Shown: positions 7,958 to 16,552 of the stretch, one piece after another
Layout: each line of letters opens with the position of its first letter
Numbering within the stretch: position 1 is the stretch's first letter
Origin: Cytobacillus gottheilii
GTDB taxonomy: Bacteria; Bacillota; Bacilli; Bacillales; Cytobacillaceae
Direction of reading: 5' to 3'
NCBI RefSeq assembly: GCF_001636345.1
Contig: NZ_KV440945.1
Coordinates: 896,975-960,974 of the forward strand
Length of the DNA stretch: 64,000 nucleotides
Notes under the pieces: model-generated
The model's database searches: none
Told to the model about the DNA's origin: nothing
Seen by the model: only the letters and a program-made list of their open reading frames with translations
Position numbers and translations under genes: made by a program

Positions 7958-9436
7958 TTGAAGGTGGATTCGAGTTTGTTGTCGAAATATGCAGTTGACA
8001 AACAAATGCATGTTCTTGGAGGAGATGACGAATTGATTAGAAATATAGAATCTTTTTTAAAGTCAAAAGGATTTGAAGAAGAGACAATTACCTATTTGAA
8101 AAGAATTCGTGAATCAGAGCCAGCTAGGCGCGTTAAAAGTAACGGTAAAAATGTTTCAGGTACATATCCAAGTAAGAAAATGGGGTTATCAATTCAGTTT
8201 GAAAGTCGGACATTAGAATTCCCAGCTATTTTTGAAAAAGAACACAATCCAAACGTTTTAGAATATTATGACCAACCGCCTTCATTTAAAATATCATATA
8301 TGCTAAACGGGAAAAACCAAGCACATCTTTACACCGCAGATTTTTTTGTGATTCGTGAGGATTGGATAGGTTGGGAAGAATGGAAAACAGAAGATGATAT
8401 ATTAAAATTATCTATTAAGTCTCCTGAAAGATATCAACTTGATGAAAATGGATTGTGGAGATGTCCCCCCGCTGAAGAACATGCAGAGAAGTATGGTTTG
8501 TCATTTAAAGTTAAAATCTCGAAAGATCTTAATTTGAACTTTGTACGGAATATTAGGTTTTTAGAGGACTATTTATTAAGCAGTAACTTATCTGTTGATG
8601 AAAATATCAAAGAAAATATATGTAATAACATTAGTGAGAGACCAGGAATTACAATTAGAGATTTTTTAAATCAAAAAAATGAATTTAAGGCTGATGATTT
8701 ATACACTTCTTTAATATTAGGAAATATTTATACAGATATTGAAAATGAGACTATACCAGATCTTTCTGCGAAACTTTACATTAGTAAAGAGTATAAACAA
8801 GCATTAAAGAATATTGTTTCATCATCAACGTTACCCAATACAGAAATGTCTATTTCTTTTAAAGTATGTCATGGTGAAAAAATGTTATGGGATGGAATAG
8901 TTTGGAAGATATTAAATGTAGGTGAGACATCAGTTAACCTGATAAATGAAGTTAAAGAAACAATTGATGTACCAGTTGCTACATTTGAATATTTGCTAAA
9001 AGAGGGGAAAGTAAGTGGCATTTCTAAAACTGAGTCTGATAATAACGAACTAGAAATATTGAAAAACGCAAGTTCATTTCAATTGGAAAATGCCAATTTC
9101 AAATATAGTCTTATTCGTGCTTATCGAAATGGAGATACGGAAAAATATAAGGATGAAGTTACAGAAAGAACTATACAAAATTGGTTAAGAAAATACAAAG
9201 CAGCAGAGAAAAAGTATGGGAATGGGTTCATCGGATTGATATCCGAAGTAAATAAAAAAGGAAATAGAGTAAAAAGAATTAATGATGATGTGCAAATTAT
9301 AATGGATACATTTATAAAAGAAAAGTATGAAAATATAAAGCAAACAAGTATGATGAAAGTTTTTCTTCAATTCCAACAAGAATGTAAGCAGCAAGGTTAT
9401 GAGCCACCTAGTATTATACTTTTACAAAAAACGTGA
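7958..9436 (+). pseudogene. tnsA: TnsA endonuclease fused to the N-terminal part of TnsB (frameshifted TnsAB)
   Basis: Residues 1 to about 270 are TnsA-like. The catalytic core shows E95 (EKEHNPNV), the YYDQP motif, D128 (YTADFF) and the EEWK motif (E141, K143), then the C-terminal helical domain. Residues about 295-492 are the start of TnsB: the small beta domain (GEKMLWDGIVWKILNVGE) and a helix-turn-helix (RTIQNWLRKYKAAEKKYG). The frame ends abruptly at 9436, while the rest of TnsB continues in another frame from 9433. TnsA cuts the 5' ends of the transposon while TnsB cuts the 3' ends. The TTG at 7976 lies at a good distance from AAGGTGG and is an alternative start to 7958. Confidence 0.8.
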
Positions 9437-10749
9437 AAAAAACTCCCAAATACGATCGAGTTAAAAGTAGAAAAGGTTCTAAAGCTGCTTATGCAAGCGG
9501 TGAATTTATTTATGAATTATGGGAAGAAACTCCAAGACACGGGGATAGGATTTTTGAAATCTGTCATTTAGATCATACTGAATTAGATATAGAGCTAAGA
9601 TGTTCCATTACAGATAAAAACCTAGGGCGACCTTGGGGGACATTTTTAGTAGATGCCTTTTCAAGGAGGTTATTAGCTATATATATTTCATTCGATCCTC
9701 CAAGTTACCGTAGTTGTATGATGGTTTTAAGGGAATGTGTAAAAAGATACTCTAGATTTCCTAGTACAATTGTTGTTGATGGTGGGAAGGAGTTTGAAAG
9801 TGTATATTTTGAAACGCTTCTTACTAGAAATCGTTGTTTAAAAGTAAGAAGACCAAGTGCAAAAGCAAGGTTTGGAAATGTTGTCGAGAGATTATTTGGG
9901 ACAACAAATAAAATGTTTATTAATAACTTAACTGGTAATACACAAATTATGAAAAATGTAAGACAAGTTACCAAAGAAGTTAATCCTAAAAACAATTCGA
10001 TATGGAAATTAGAAAATTTCGGTGAGTTATTAAATGAATGGGCGTATAAAATTTATGATCAAACTGATCATACAGGCTTAGGGGTTTCACCATATGATAT
10101 GTATGAACAAAGTATCAAGACTGGTGGAGCTAGAGAAGTAACGAGAGTAGTATACGACGAAACTTTTAAAATTTTAACATTACCGACAACTAAAAAAGGT
10201 GAAGCAAAAGTTTTGCCTGGTTATGGAGTAAAGATAAATAGAATTTATTATTGGTCTCCTGTTTTTAGGAATGGGTTAGTTGAGAACAGTAAAGTTTTTG
10301 TTAGATACGATCCATTTAATATGGGAATAGCATATGCCTTCGTGAACAAAAGGTGGGTAGAACTTCAGTCAGAAAAATATAACATTTTAAAGAGCCGTTC
10401 AGAAAAAGAAGTTAATATTGCATTTGAAGAATTAAAAAGAAGAGCAAAGCTGAGTGAAAAGAAACAAGATGTAACTATTAAGATGTTAACAGATTTTATA
10501 AACTCTATTGAAAGCGAAGAGTTGTTGTTAATACAACGACTTAAGGATAAAGCGCTGAGAAACCTTTATGTTATTGAGGGTGGGAAAACATCACCAGAAA
10601 GAATTGAACAGAAATCTACATCAAACGAGTCAATCGATAATGATAACATTAAGTTAGTTGTTAATAATCAGAGTAAGGAGCTTGTAAATAAACAGAAGAA
10701 AAAAGTCGATATCTCAGAGCTAAAATTTGAGTCATATGAAGGGTTGTGA
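9433..10749 (+). CDS. tnsB: TnsB-like DDE transposase, catalytic and C-terminal part
   Basis: A 438-residue segment that holds the RNase H-fold integrase core: D47 (CHLDHTELD), D116 (VVDGGKEF) and E152 (GNVVERLFG), then the C-terminal beta domain (AKVLPGYGVKINRIYYWSP) and a charged tail that probably contacts TnsC. It could start at a GTG that overlaps the previous stop (GTGA), but the frame upstream of that GTG reads YYTFTKNV, which fits a normal TnsB. It is therefore most likely the second half of a broken TnsAB fusion. Its own stop overlaps the TnsC region by a few bases. Confidence 0.85.
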   Translation: MKKTPKYDRVKSRKGSKAAYASGEFIYELWEETPRHGDRIFEICHLDHTELDIELRCSITDKNLGRPWGTFLVDAFSRRLLAIYISFDPPSYRSCMMVLRECVKRYSRFPSTIVVDGGKEFESVYFETLLTRNRCLKVRRPSAKARFGNVVERLFGTTNKMFINNLTGNTQIMKNVRQVTKEVNPKNNSIWKLENFGELLNEWAYKIYDQTDHTGLGVSPYDMYEQSIKTGGAREVTRVVYDETFKILTLPTTKKGEAKVLPGYGVKINRIYYWSPVFRNGLVENSKVFVRYDPFNMGIAYAFVNKRWVELQSEKYNILKSRSEKEVNIAFEELKRRAKLSEKKQDVTIKMLTDFINSIESEELLLIQRLKDKALRNLYVIEGGKTSPERIEQKSTSNESIDNDNIKLVVNNQSKELVNKQKKKVDISELKFESYEGL

Positions 10750-10753
10750 ATAG

Positions 10754-11891
10754 ATGGATAAGTTCCCCATGGAGTTACTTGATGAGCCGCCAGTTGAACG
10801 TATACACTATTTTAATGATTATACTGTTGCTCATCCTTTTTTTCTGGTGGCTTACAAAACCCTATTACAAAGAATCCACAATCCTTCTACTAAAAGCATT
10901 TTTTTTGGTATACGGACCAAGTGGTGTTGGAAAATCAACATTGATTAAGAAAGTTGCTGAGAAAATAATAAATGATTTAATGGATCAAATCATTAGTAAC
11001 CCTGGATTTATTCCTGTTACGGGAATAGAAGCTAGAGCACCAGATAAAGGCTACTATGATTGGAGAGATCATTATATTCGGTCTCTGTTAGCATTAAAGG
11101 AACCACTAGTTGAACATAAAGTAGATATAAAGAAGAAGCCTGATATAGAGATTAAAGTAAATGATGTAAACAGGAAATTAAGAAGTTCCTTAGAAACAGC
11201 ATTAAAATATAGAGAGACTTTAGCATTTTTCATTGATGAAGCACAACATATCTCTTTTAATTCATCTTCTAAATCATCAAATAATCAAATGAACATGATA
11301 AAGTCACTAGCTTCAACCACAAAGACACCACATATTTTATTTGGTACATATGAAATTTTAGATTTTAGAGACTCGCTAGGACAATTATCAAGGCGGGGGC
11401 TAGATATCCATCTTAGAAGATATGATATTCAAAAGAGTAATGAGCAAAAGATGTTTATACAAACTTTGTGGAATATTCAAAGGCAAATCCCCATTCAAAT
11501 TGAGCCAGAGTTAATAGAGCATTGGGAATATTTTTATCAAGTAAGTTTAGGATGTATAGGGATTCTTAAAGATTTGATATCAACCACTTTAGAATATAAA
11601 CTACTTGAAAATCCGGATGCTAGTGAGTTGACACTTGGGGATTTTAAAGAGTATGCATTGACTCCAAACCAAGCCTTTAAATTGGCACAAGAGGCGCTTG
11701 ATGGAGAAGCTAATGTTAAAGTTAATAACAGGAGTAGAGATGATGTGTTAAATTTGCTACTAGGCAATAATAGCAATACTGATGAAGAAGAAGAAATTGC
11801 AACTGATGAAGAAAAAGTACAAGAGAACAAAACTAAAAAGAAACGCAAAGTTGGGGAAAGAAATCCAAAAAGGGATGCTGTTGGTGAGTAG
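10754..11891 (+). pseudogene. tnsC: TnsC AAA+ ATPase with a frameshift in a T8 run
   Basis: The natural start is the ATG at 10754, because this frame gives the family N-terminus (LLDEPPVERIHYFNDYTVAH). At a run of eight T (10899-10906) the frame must change to continue into Walker A (GPSGVGKST), Walker B (LAFFIDEAQHI) and the rest of the protein, which ends in an acidic and then a basic tail. A seven-T run would give SIFLVYGPSGVGK without a break. Another GTG frame from 10746 opens the second part but gives an atypical hydrophobic N-terminus. TnsC links target selection (TniQ) with the transposase. The gene is either broken or relies on slippage at the T-run. Confidence 0.8.
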
Positions 11892-11905
11892 GAGGTTAAA
11901 GGAAT

Positions 11906-12108
11906 ATGTTAATACAACATAAATTATTTGAAAGTCGCAGTACCCTTTATAATTTAAAGCCTATCGGTATAAATACAGATGAGATAGAGAGCTTAACAAG
12001 TTACGTAACTAGATTGAGTACAGCACATAATGTTACTCTAGGTGTACTTTTTAATGAGCTAATATATCCAATTTTAAGAAAAGAGAGCCGACCAAGGGAT
12101 GGGGTTAC
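11906..12108 (+). pseudogene. tniQ: second TniQ/TnsD-family gene, 5' fragment
   Basis: About 68 residues of a TniQ N-terminus (YNLKPIGINTDEIESLTSYV) clearly related to the first TniQ, with which it shares the PIG....ESL pattern. The start is an ATG behind GGAGG. The frame runs on to 12220, but from 12109 the DNA is the end of another transposon, so those last residues are not TniQ. The zinc fingers and C-terminus are absent, and no remainder is found after the inserted element, so DNA was also lost. Tn7-like elements with two TniQ proteins use them for two target pathways. Confidence 0.8.
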
Positions 12109-12229
12109 TGTTTTTGACACCATTAAATTACCGAAAGTTGACGGTATTGCCTGTCCAGAATTAGTCGATTATAATGTCCATATATATATTCGAAACATTT
12201 CGACATTTTTAATTCTGTAGAAAGGAAAA

Positions 12230-12278
12230 GACGCCTCCCATAACGTATAACTGCGCCAACAGTTATACGGGAGACGTC
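12230..12278. other. long hairpin in the leader of the transposon
   Basis: GTATAACTG (12245-12253) and CAGTTATAC (12260-12268) form a perfect 9-bp stem around CGCCAA. The outer arms GACGCCTCCC (12230-12239) and GGGAGACGTC (12269-12278) pair with one weak position. No T-run follows. It lies between the left end repeats and the first gene and may limit read-through transcription or translation from outside. Confidence 0.6.
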
Positions 12279-12292
12279 CCACCAAAAAGTAT

Positions 12293-12851
12293 ATGATTAT
12301 TGTATCAGATTATCAGCTGATTGAAAACATGCTTACTGGAGTTTTTAGTTAGGGGTGCAGGTAGGATTCCGTCTCCATGTTGTGGGAAAGTCATGTTGGT
12401 TATAGGTACTAAGAACCGAAAAGCTATGGATCATTCAGGACAGAGTAAGACCTATAACATTAGGAGGTTAAGGTGCACAAACTGCCTTACCATTCACCAT
12501 GAACTTCCGGATTTATTGGTCCCTTACAAACGGTATGAATCTGAATGTATTGAAAGCGTTCTTACGAACCCATCCAACCACACTATTCCAGCCGATGATT
12601 CTACTATTTCGAGGTGGAGTGGCTGGTTTCATGAGTATGTGGACTATTGGGTTGGTTGCTTAATCTCTATCATGATTAGAACCCGTCAAGGAACCATCCC
12701 CCAAGATCTTACGTCCAAAGGTTCAGGGACTGCACTTCAAAGGCTAGGACGCTTGGCAGGAGATGCCAATGGATGGCTGACAAGAATTGTCCGCCCTATA
12801 GTAAATATTAATTTTTGGATACATACCCGTTCTGCATTCATTGTCCAATAA
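12293..12851 (+). pseudogene. DUF6431-like zinc-finger protein of the transposon, frameshifted
   Basis: The natural start appears to be the ATG at 12293 (MIIVSDYQLIENMLTGVFS), after which the frame stops at a TAG at about 12350. Removing one base near there joins it to the frame that runs to 12851. That frame contains cysteine pairs (SPCCGK and RCTNCLTIHHELPD) and a C-terminal helical part. Genes of this family regularly precede the DDE transposase in such elements. The function is unknown; a DNA-binding accessory role is plausible. As written the gene is broken. Confidence 0.65.
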
Positions 12852-12896
12852 CCTCTGATTTACACTCATGATAGAAACAAAAAGGAGAGTGTATGC

Positions 12897-14252
12897 ATGA
12901 GAAATCATAAGAAATCAGAGGAGTTGGCAGTGCAGCGTTTCCAACTGATATCCCCTTTATTGGCAGAAGGGCTTGATGCTGGAAAAATAAAGGAGCTAAA
13001 AAACCAGATAGTGCAGGTAAGCGGTCTTTCTGAAAGAACTATTAGGCGATATCTGGCTCAATTTCGTGAAGATGGATTTGGAGGATTGAAACCACAAGGG
13101 AGAAAAGTTTCTCGGAAGTCAGAAGCTATTCCTTCTCATATATTGGAACAGGCAATCCTTCTTCGAAAGGAAGTGCCAAACCGTAGTGTGGCGCAAATCA
13201 TCCAGATTCTAGAATGGGAAGGATTAACTGATCCAGGACAAATTAAAAGGTCTACTCTTCAAGAAAAACTAACGGAAAAAGGTTACAGTACCCGACATAT
13301 GCGTCTCTATTCTCAATCCGGTGTAGCTGCCCGAAGATTTCAAAAACAGCACCGGAACCAACTTTGGCAATCAGATATTAAATACGGTCCTTATCTGCCT
13401 ATTGGGCCAAAAGGGATCAATAAACAGGTTTACCTTGTCGCTTTTATTGATGATGCAACCAGGTTAGTGGTTCATGCAGCCTTCTATCCGACTCTAGACT
13501 CAAGAATCATTGAAGATGCCTTTCGGCAAGCAATCCAAAAGTACGGTGTTCCAGAAGCCGTTTATTTTGATAATGGAAAGCAGTATCGAACCAAATGGAT
13601 GTCCCGTACATGTTCTAAAATAGGCACCCGCCTTTCTTACACTAAGCCGTATGCAGCTGAATCCAAGGGTAAAATTGAAAGGTTTAATAGAGTTATAGAT
13701 TCATTTATAAGTGAAGCTGTCATTGAGAAACCAAAAACTTTAGATCATCTGAATGAACTTTTTCAGGTGTGGCTGACAGAGTGCTATCAGAATAAACCTC
13801 ACTCTGCCCTTGAAGAGAAAATTAGTCCGGAAATGGCTTTCCGTTCCGATAGAAAAGCAATTCGCTTTATTGATGAGGAAACGTTAAGCACTGCATTTCT
13901 ACACTGTGAAACAAGGAAGGTTGATAAATCAGGGTGTATCAGTTTCATGGATCAAAAATATGAAGTGGGCTTGGCATTCATTGGGCGAAAGGTGGATGTA
14001 GTTTATGACCCTGCGAATATAGAGGATCTTACCATTGAGTTCGAGGATTATACTCCTTGGAAGGCCAGGAAGCTTATCATTGGGGAAAGAGCTGGGAAAC
14101 GTCCTGAATTACCTGAGCACCTGCAGGTGCAAAGTGTTGAATCTTCGAGACTACTAAGGGCAGCTGAACGAAGGAACCAGGATCGTCAAATTGAACAGAA
14201 ACCTGCCGTAACCTTCCGTGCAGTCTGGAAGGAGGATGACTCTCGTGTTTGA
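12897..14252 (+). CDS. DDE transposase (integrase core) of the inserted transposon
   Basis: A 451-residue protein. Residues 1-130 hold two helix-turn-helix regions (SERTIRRYLAQFREDGFGGL and SVAQIIQILEWEG). The integrase core follows with the three acidic residues in LWQSDIKYG, VYFDNGKQY and ESKGKIERFNR. A C-terminal Mu-type beta domain (CISFMDQKYEVG) completes it. It would bind the repeats at the element ends and do the strand transfer. The ATG is placed after GGAGAG. It overlaps the ATPase gene by eight bases, which suggests translational coupling. It appears intact. Confidence 0.88.
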   Translation: MRNHKKSEELAVQRFQLISPLLAEGLDAGKIKELKNQIVQVSGLSERTIRRYLAQFREDGFGGLKPQGRKVSRKSEAIPSHILEQAILLRKEVPNRSVAQIIQILEWEGLTDPGQIKRSTLQEKLTEKGYSTRHMRLYSQSGVAARRFQKQHRNQLWQSDIKYGPYLPIGPKGINKQVYLVAFIDDATRLVVHAAFYPTLDSRIIEDAFRQAIQKYGVPEAVYFDNGKQYRTKWMSRTCSKIGTRLSYTKPYAAESKGKIERFNRVIDSFISEAVIEKPKTLDHLNELFQVWLTECYQNKPHSALEEKISPEMAFRSDRKAIRFIDEETLSTAFLHCETRKVDKSGCISFMDQKYEVGLAFIGRKVDVVYDPANIEDLTIEFEDYTPWKARKLIIGERAGKRPELPEHLQVQSVESSRLLRAAERRNQDRQIEQKPAVTFRAVWKEDDSRV

Positions 14253-15045
14253 AGCATTCTATGAAATGGAAAATACTCCGTTCACACGTGATTTGCCAAC
14301 GAATGAATTTTACGATTCTTCCATGATGCAAGAAATCCTTGGAAGGCTTAAATATGCAGCTGAGAGACAGCTTTTTGCGGTCTTGAGTGGAGATAGTGGT
14401 ACTGGAAAGACGACGACAATCCGTAAGTTTGTAGATAGATTAGATAAAGGAAAGTTCCACATCCTTTATCTATCCGACTCCAAATTAACGCCTCGTCATT
14501 TTTACAAAGGTCTGTTGGAACAACTAGGCTCAGAAGCAAAGTTTTATCGGGGGGATGCAAAACGACAGCTTCATCGAGAAATTGAATTAATGAAAGGTAT
14601 TCGAGGACTACAGCCTGTCGTGGTAGTGGATGAAGCTCACCTTTTGGACCGAGAAATGTTAGAAGAAGTTAGATTCCTATTAAACTTCAAAATGGATTCA
14701 CAGAGTCCGATGGCGCTGATTCTAGTCGGTCAAAGTGAATTGTGGGATCGACTACGCCTCCAATCATACGCAGCGATACGCCAAAGAATTGATATCCAAT
14801 TCCAGTTAGGACATCTCGACCGTGCTCAGGTTGAAGAGTATGTTTCTAGGCATCTCCGTTATGCAGGTGTTGAACAACCGATCTTTTCTGATGGGGCGCT
14901 TGACGAAATCCACCGGTTCTCTGGTGGTGCCGCAAGGCTCATTAATAAACTCTGTACACATAGTCTCCTGTATGGCTCACAAAATGGTCGGAGAATCATT
15001 GATGATCATATGATTAAGCAAGTTATCCAGGGGGAACTTTCATAA
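14245..15045 (+). CDS. ExeA-like AAA+ ATPase, transposition helper
   Basis: A 266-residue ATPase with Walker A (GDSGTGKTT), Walker B (PVVVVDEAHLL), a sensor (LILVGQ) and an arginine-rich segment (AAIRQRIDIQFQL). The family start is FEAFYEMENTPF. The GTG at 14245 lies nine bases after GGAAGGAGG and gives that start, while the ATG at 14236 touches the ribosome site and is too close. Such ATPases act as target-choice and regulatory partners of the DDE transposase, comparable to TniB, TnsC or IstB. It appears intact. Confidence 0.85.
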   Translation: MFEAFYEMENTPFTRDLPTNEFYDSSMMQEILGRLKYAAERQLFAVLSGDSGTGKTTTIRKFVDRLDKGKFHILYLSDSKLTPRHFYKGLLEQLGSEAKFYRGDAKRQLHREIELMKGIRGLQPVVVVDEAHLLDREMLEEVRFLLNFKMDSQSPMALILVGQSELWDRLRLQSYAAIRQRIDIQFQLGHLDRAQVEEYVSRHLRYAGVEQPIFSDGALDEIHRFSGGAARLINKLCTHSLLYGSQNGRRIIDDHMIKQVIQGELS

Positions 15046-15256
15046 AAAAACTGCTAAAAAGAATACATTAAAGTACTGGAATGTTGGATTTGTTGGGTTG
15101 CACTGTGATGAATGATTTGAATTTCCATTTAGGAAATGGAAAATATCTTCCTGCCACTTCGAACTAGGCAGAGACTGATACATTCTTACTGGTCAAAAGG
15201 ATGTTAGATTTTACCTTAAGAAAAATAAAACCATATGGTTGATTTGTAAAATAATT

Positions 15257-15280
15257 GGGGAAGCAAAGGGTTGCTTCCCC
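15257..15280 (+). terminator. terminator of the transposon operon
   Basis: GGGGAAGCAA, loop AGGG, TTGCTTCCCC: a perfect 10-bp stem after the ATPase gene and just before the right end repeats. The tail is TTCATATTGG, a weak T-run. Confidence 0.7.
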
Positions 15281-15288
15281 TTCATATT

Positions 15289-15359
15289 GGACAGTGAATC
15301 CGTCACTTTTAGGACAATTAATAACGTCAATTTCAGGACAGTAAAGAACGTCATTAACA
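15289..15359. repeat. right-end transposase-binding repeats (three copies)
   Basis: Read from the outer end inward on the minus strand the copies are TGACGTTCTTTACTGTCC, TGACGTTATTAATTGTCC and TGACGGATTCACTGTCC, spaced about 24 bp apart. The end is TGTTAATGACG. The pattern is very close to the end repeats I recall for type V-K CRISPR-associated transposons and other TnsB-bound ends. Confidence 0.75.
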
Positions 15360-15426
15360 CTATCCTTTAAATTGAGATTCTATCATCTGATAAAAATATT
15401 TATTAATGTAACATAAGATTTTATAT

Positions 15427-15490
15427 GACTCTATACATGTGTGCCAAAATACTTTCTTTAAGTATTCAGCTCTTGTATAGAGTCTTTTTT
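15427..15490. terminator. terminator with a nested hairpin
   Basis: GACTCTATACA (15427-15437) pairs perfectly with TGTATAGAGTC (15474-15484), followed by a T-run. A smaller hairpin (AATACTT...AAGTATT) lies in the loop. No gene ends directly upstream; it may be left from DNA outside the transposon. Confidence 0.7.
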
Positions 15491-15958
15491 GTTATAGTAT
15501 TAAAAAAACAGTGTATTGAAAAAAGTTTTGAATTCAACCATAAGAATTCTTTTGGTATTTTTTAAAGCCATAAATCTTCATAAAGTATTGTTAAATTATC
15601 ATAAAATATCTATTATAAGGTCTTCTTACTATAGTAGATAGAAAAAGTCAGTTATAAAAAATTTGATAAATATTTATTATATAAGGGTTTGGAAAGCTTA
15701 TGGTTGAATTTATTAAAACATATGGTTGAAGTCACATTTTGCTGGATCTTAGTTAATGATTTTGGCTATCTCTCTTATCTTCCTCATTTTCCGCTTTTTA
15801 TAAAACAATAGAGAAAGAAACTCCTCCTAGTTTCCAGGGCATTAATAATTTTGAAAAGGAAAGAAACTCCTGTTTGAAAGTATGTTAATTCTTAATATAA
15901 TTCAGTTATTTAGTCGAATTATATTGCTCTTTCACTATAATTTAAATAACATATAATT
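15491..15958. other. AT-rich gap without recognisable genes
   Basis: About 470 bases of AT-rich DNA between the inserted transposon and the first conserved gene. The short string ATGGTTGA occurs at about 15700 and 15720, and again at about 15237 inside the transposon end. No open frame, RNA gene or element end can be supported. It is probably decayed DNA at the edge of the accessory region. Confidence 0.4.
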
Positions 15959-15961
15959 CAA

Positions 15962-16006
15962 AAAGCCCTCTGAGCAGATAAAGAGTCTGCCGCACAGAGG
16001 GTTTTA
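15962..16006. terminator. terminator of the HesB-like gene
   Basis: CCCTCTG...CAGAGGG with an inner GCAGA...TCTGC stem, flanked by AAAAG on the left, which is a T-run for the minus strand. It lies just beyond the stop of the minus-strand gene at 16018. Confidence 0.75.
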
Positions 16007-16017
16007 TTATGATCACA

Positions 16018-16317
16018 TTATTCTGGTTTAATATAGTCATACTCCACTTCATCACTTTTTTCATTATAATCTACATATAGATCATGACCATTAAAAAACC
16101 ATAGATCAGCATCTTCAACAAAGAATGTGATGCCGTCTGATACGGTTTCGACAACCGCATTTCTCGAATCATTATCGATCGTAAAGGCAAGAGCATATCC
16201 CTCTTGGACTGGACTTGTTCCATAAATTTGCGAGTAAAAGCGAACCTTTTTTCCCGGCTCTAAACCAACCTCATCCTTAAACCACTGCAATGCTTTATCA
16301 CTAATTTGGATTTTCAA
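16018..16317 (-). CDS. HesB/YneR-like iron-sulfur biosynthesis domain protein
   Basis: A 99-residue protein of the HesB/IscA-like fold, close to B. subtilis YneR in length and style (KIQISDKALQWFKDEVGL, then VRFYSQIYGT and a VEYDYIKPE end). It lacks the C-terminal cysteines of true IscA carriers, so a scaffold role is unlikely and its function is unknown. The start is a TTG, because a good AAAGGAGC site lies about nine bases upstream. A longer frame from 16377 exists but has no site. It is a single-gene unit ending in its own terminator. Confidence 0.8.
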   Translation of the reverse strand: MKIQISDKALQWFKDEVGLEPGKKVRFYSQIYGTSPVQEGYALAFTIDNDSRNAVVETVSDGITFFVEDADLWFFNGHDLYVDYNEKSDEVEYDYIKPE

Positions 16318-16519
16318 GAAGTACAGCTCCTTTTTCATTTTAATATTATAGCTTTTCCTCATAGAATAAAAATACATATACTGACTGGATCAGTCTTTTA
16401 CGAAAACATATATATCATATTAATGATAACATTTTCGCGGTATATAGTAATACGACAATTCTAAGACACTTTTAAGCTATATAGCTCACTTTTTAGGGAC
16501 GTATATCCAATATAATCTC

Positions 16520-16552
16520 AGAAAAAAGACCCGTAGAGAGGGTCTTTTTTCT
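16520..16552. terminator. bidirectional terminator
   Basis: AGAAAAAAGACCC, loop GTAGAGA, GGGTCTTTTTTCT: a perfect 13-bp stem. Its right arm touches the stop codon of the small minus-strand frame at 16551-16712. Confidence 0.85.

Larger units (their letters stand above)
12109..15359 (+). mobile_element. three-gene transposon with TnsB-type end repeats, inserted in tniQ
   Basis: The left end starts TGTTTTTGACACC and the right end, read inward, starts TGTTAATGACGTT. Both continue with repeats of the form TGACG-N8-TGTCC. The right end has three at about 24-bp intervals (15289-15359), the left at least three (12115-12220), for example TTGACGGTATTGCCTGTCC. Inside are a DUF6431 gene, a DDE transposase and an ExeA-like ATPase. 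The layout recalls Tn5053/Tn402 (tniA, tniB) and Tn7 relatives. The five bases outside the two ends (GTTAC and CTATC) do not match, so no target duplication is visible. The ends were placed by eye. Confidence 0.75.

Noticed and set aside
10746..10900. GTG start at 10746 as the true N-terminus of TnsC
   Set aside because: It gives a long hydrophobic stretch unlike any TnsC, whereas the ATG at 10754 in another frame gives the family N-terminus LLDEPPVERIHYFNDYTVAH.
15427..15484. Riboswitch or T-box
   Set aside because: There is only a terminator stem with a small inner hairpin, no conserved aptamer motifs, and no gene directly downstream on the plus strand.
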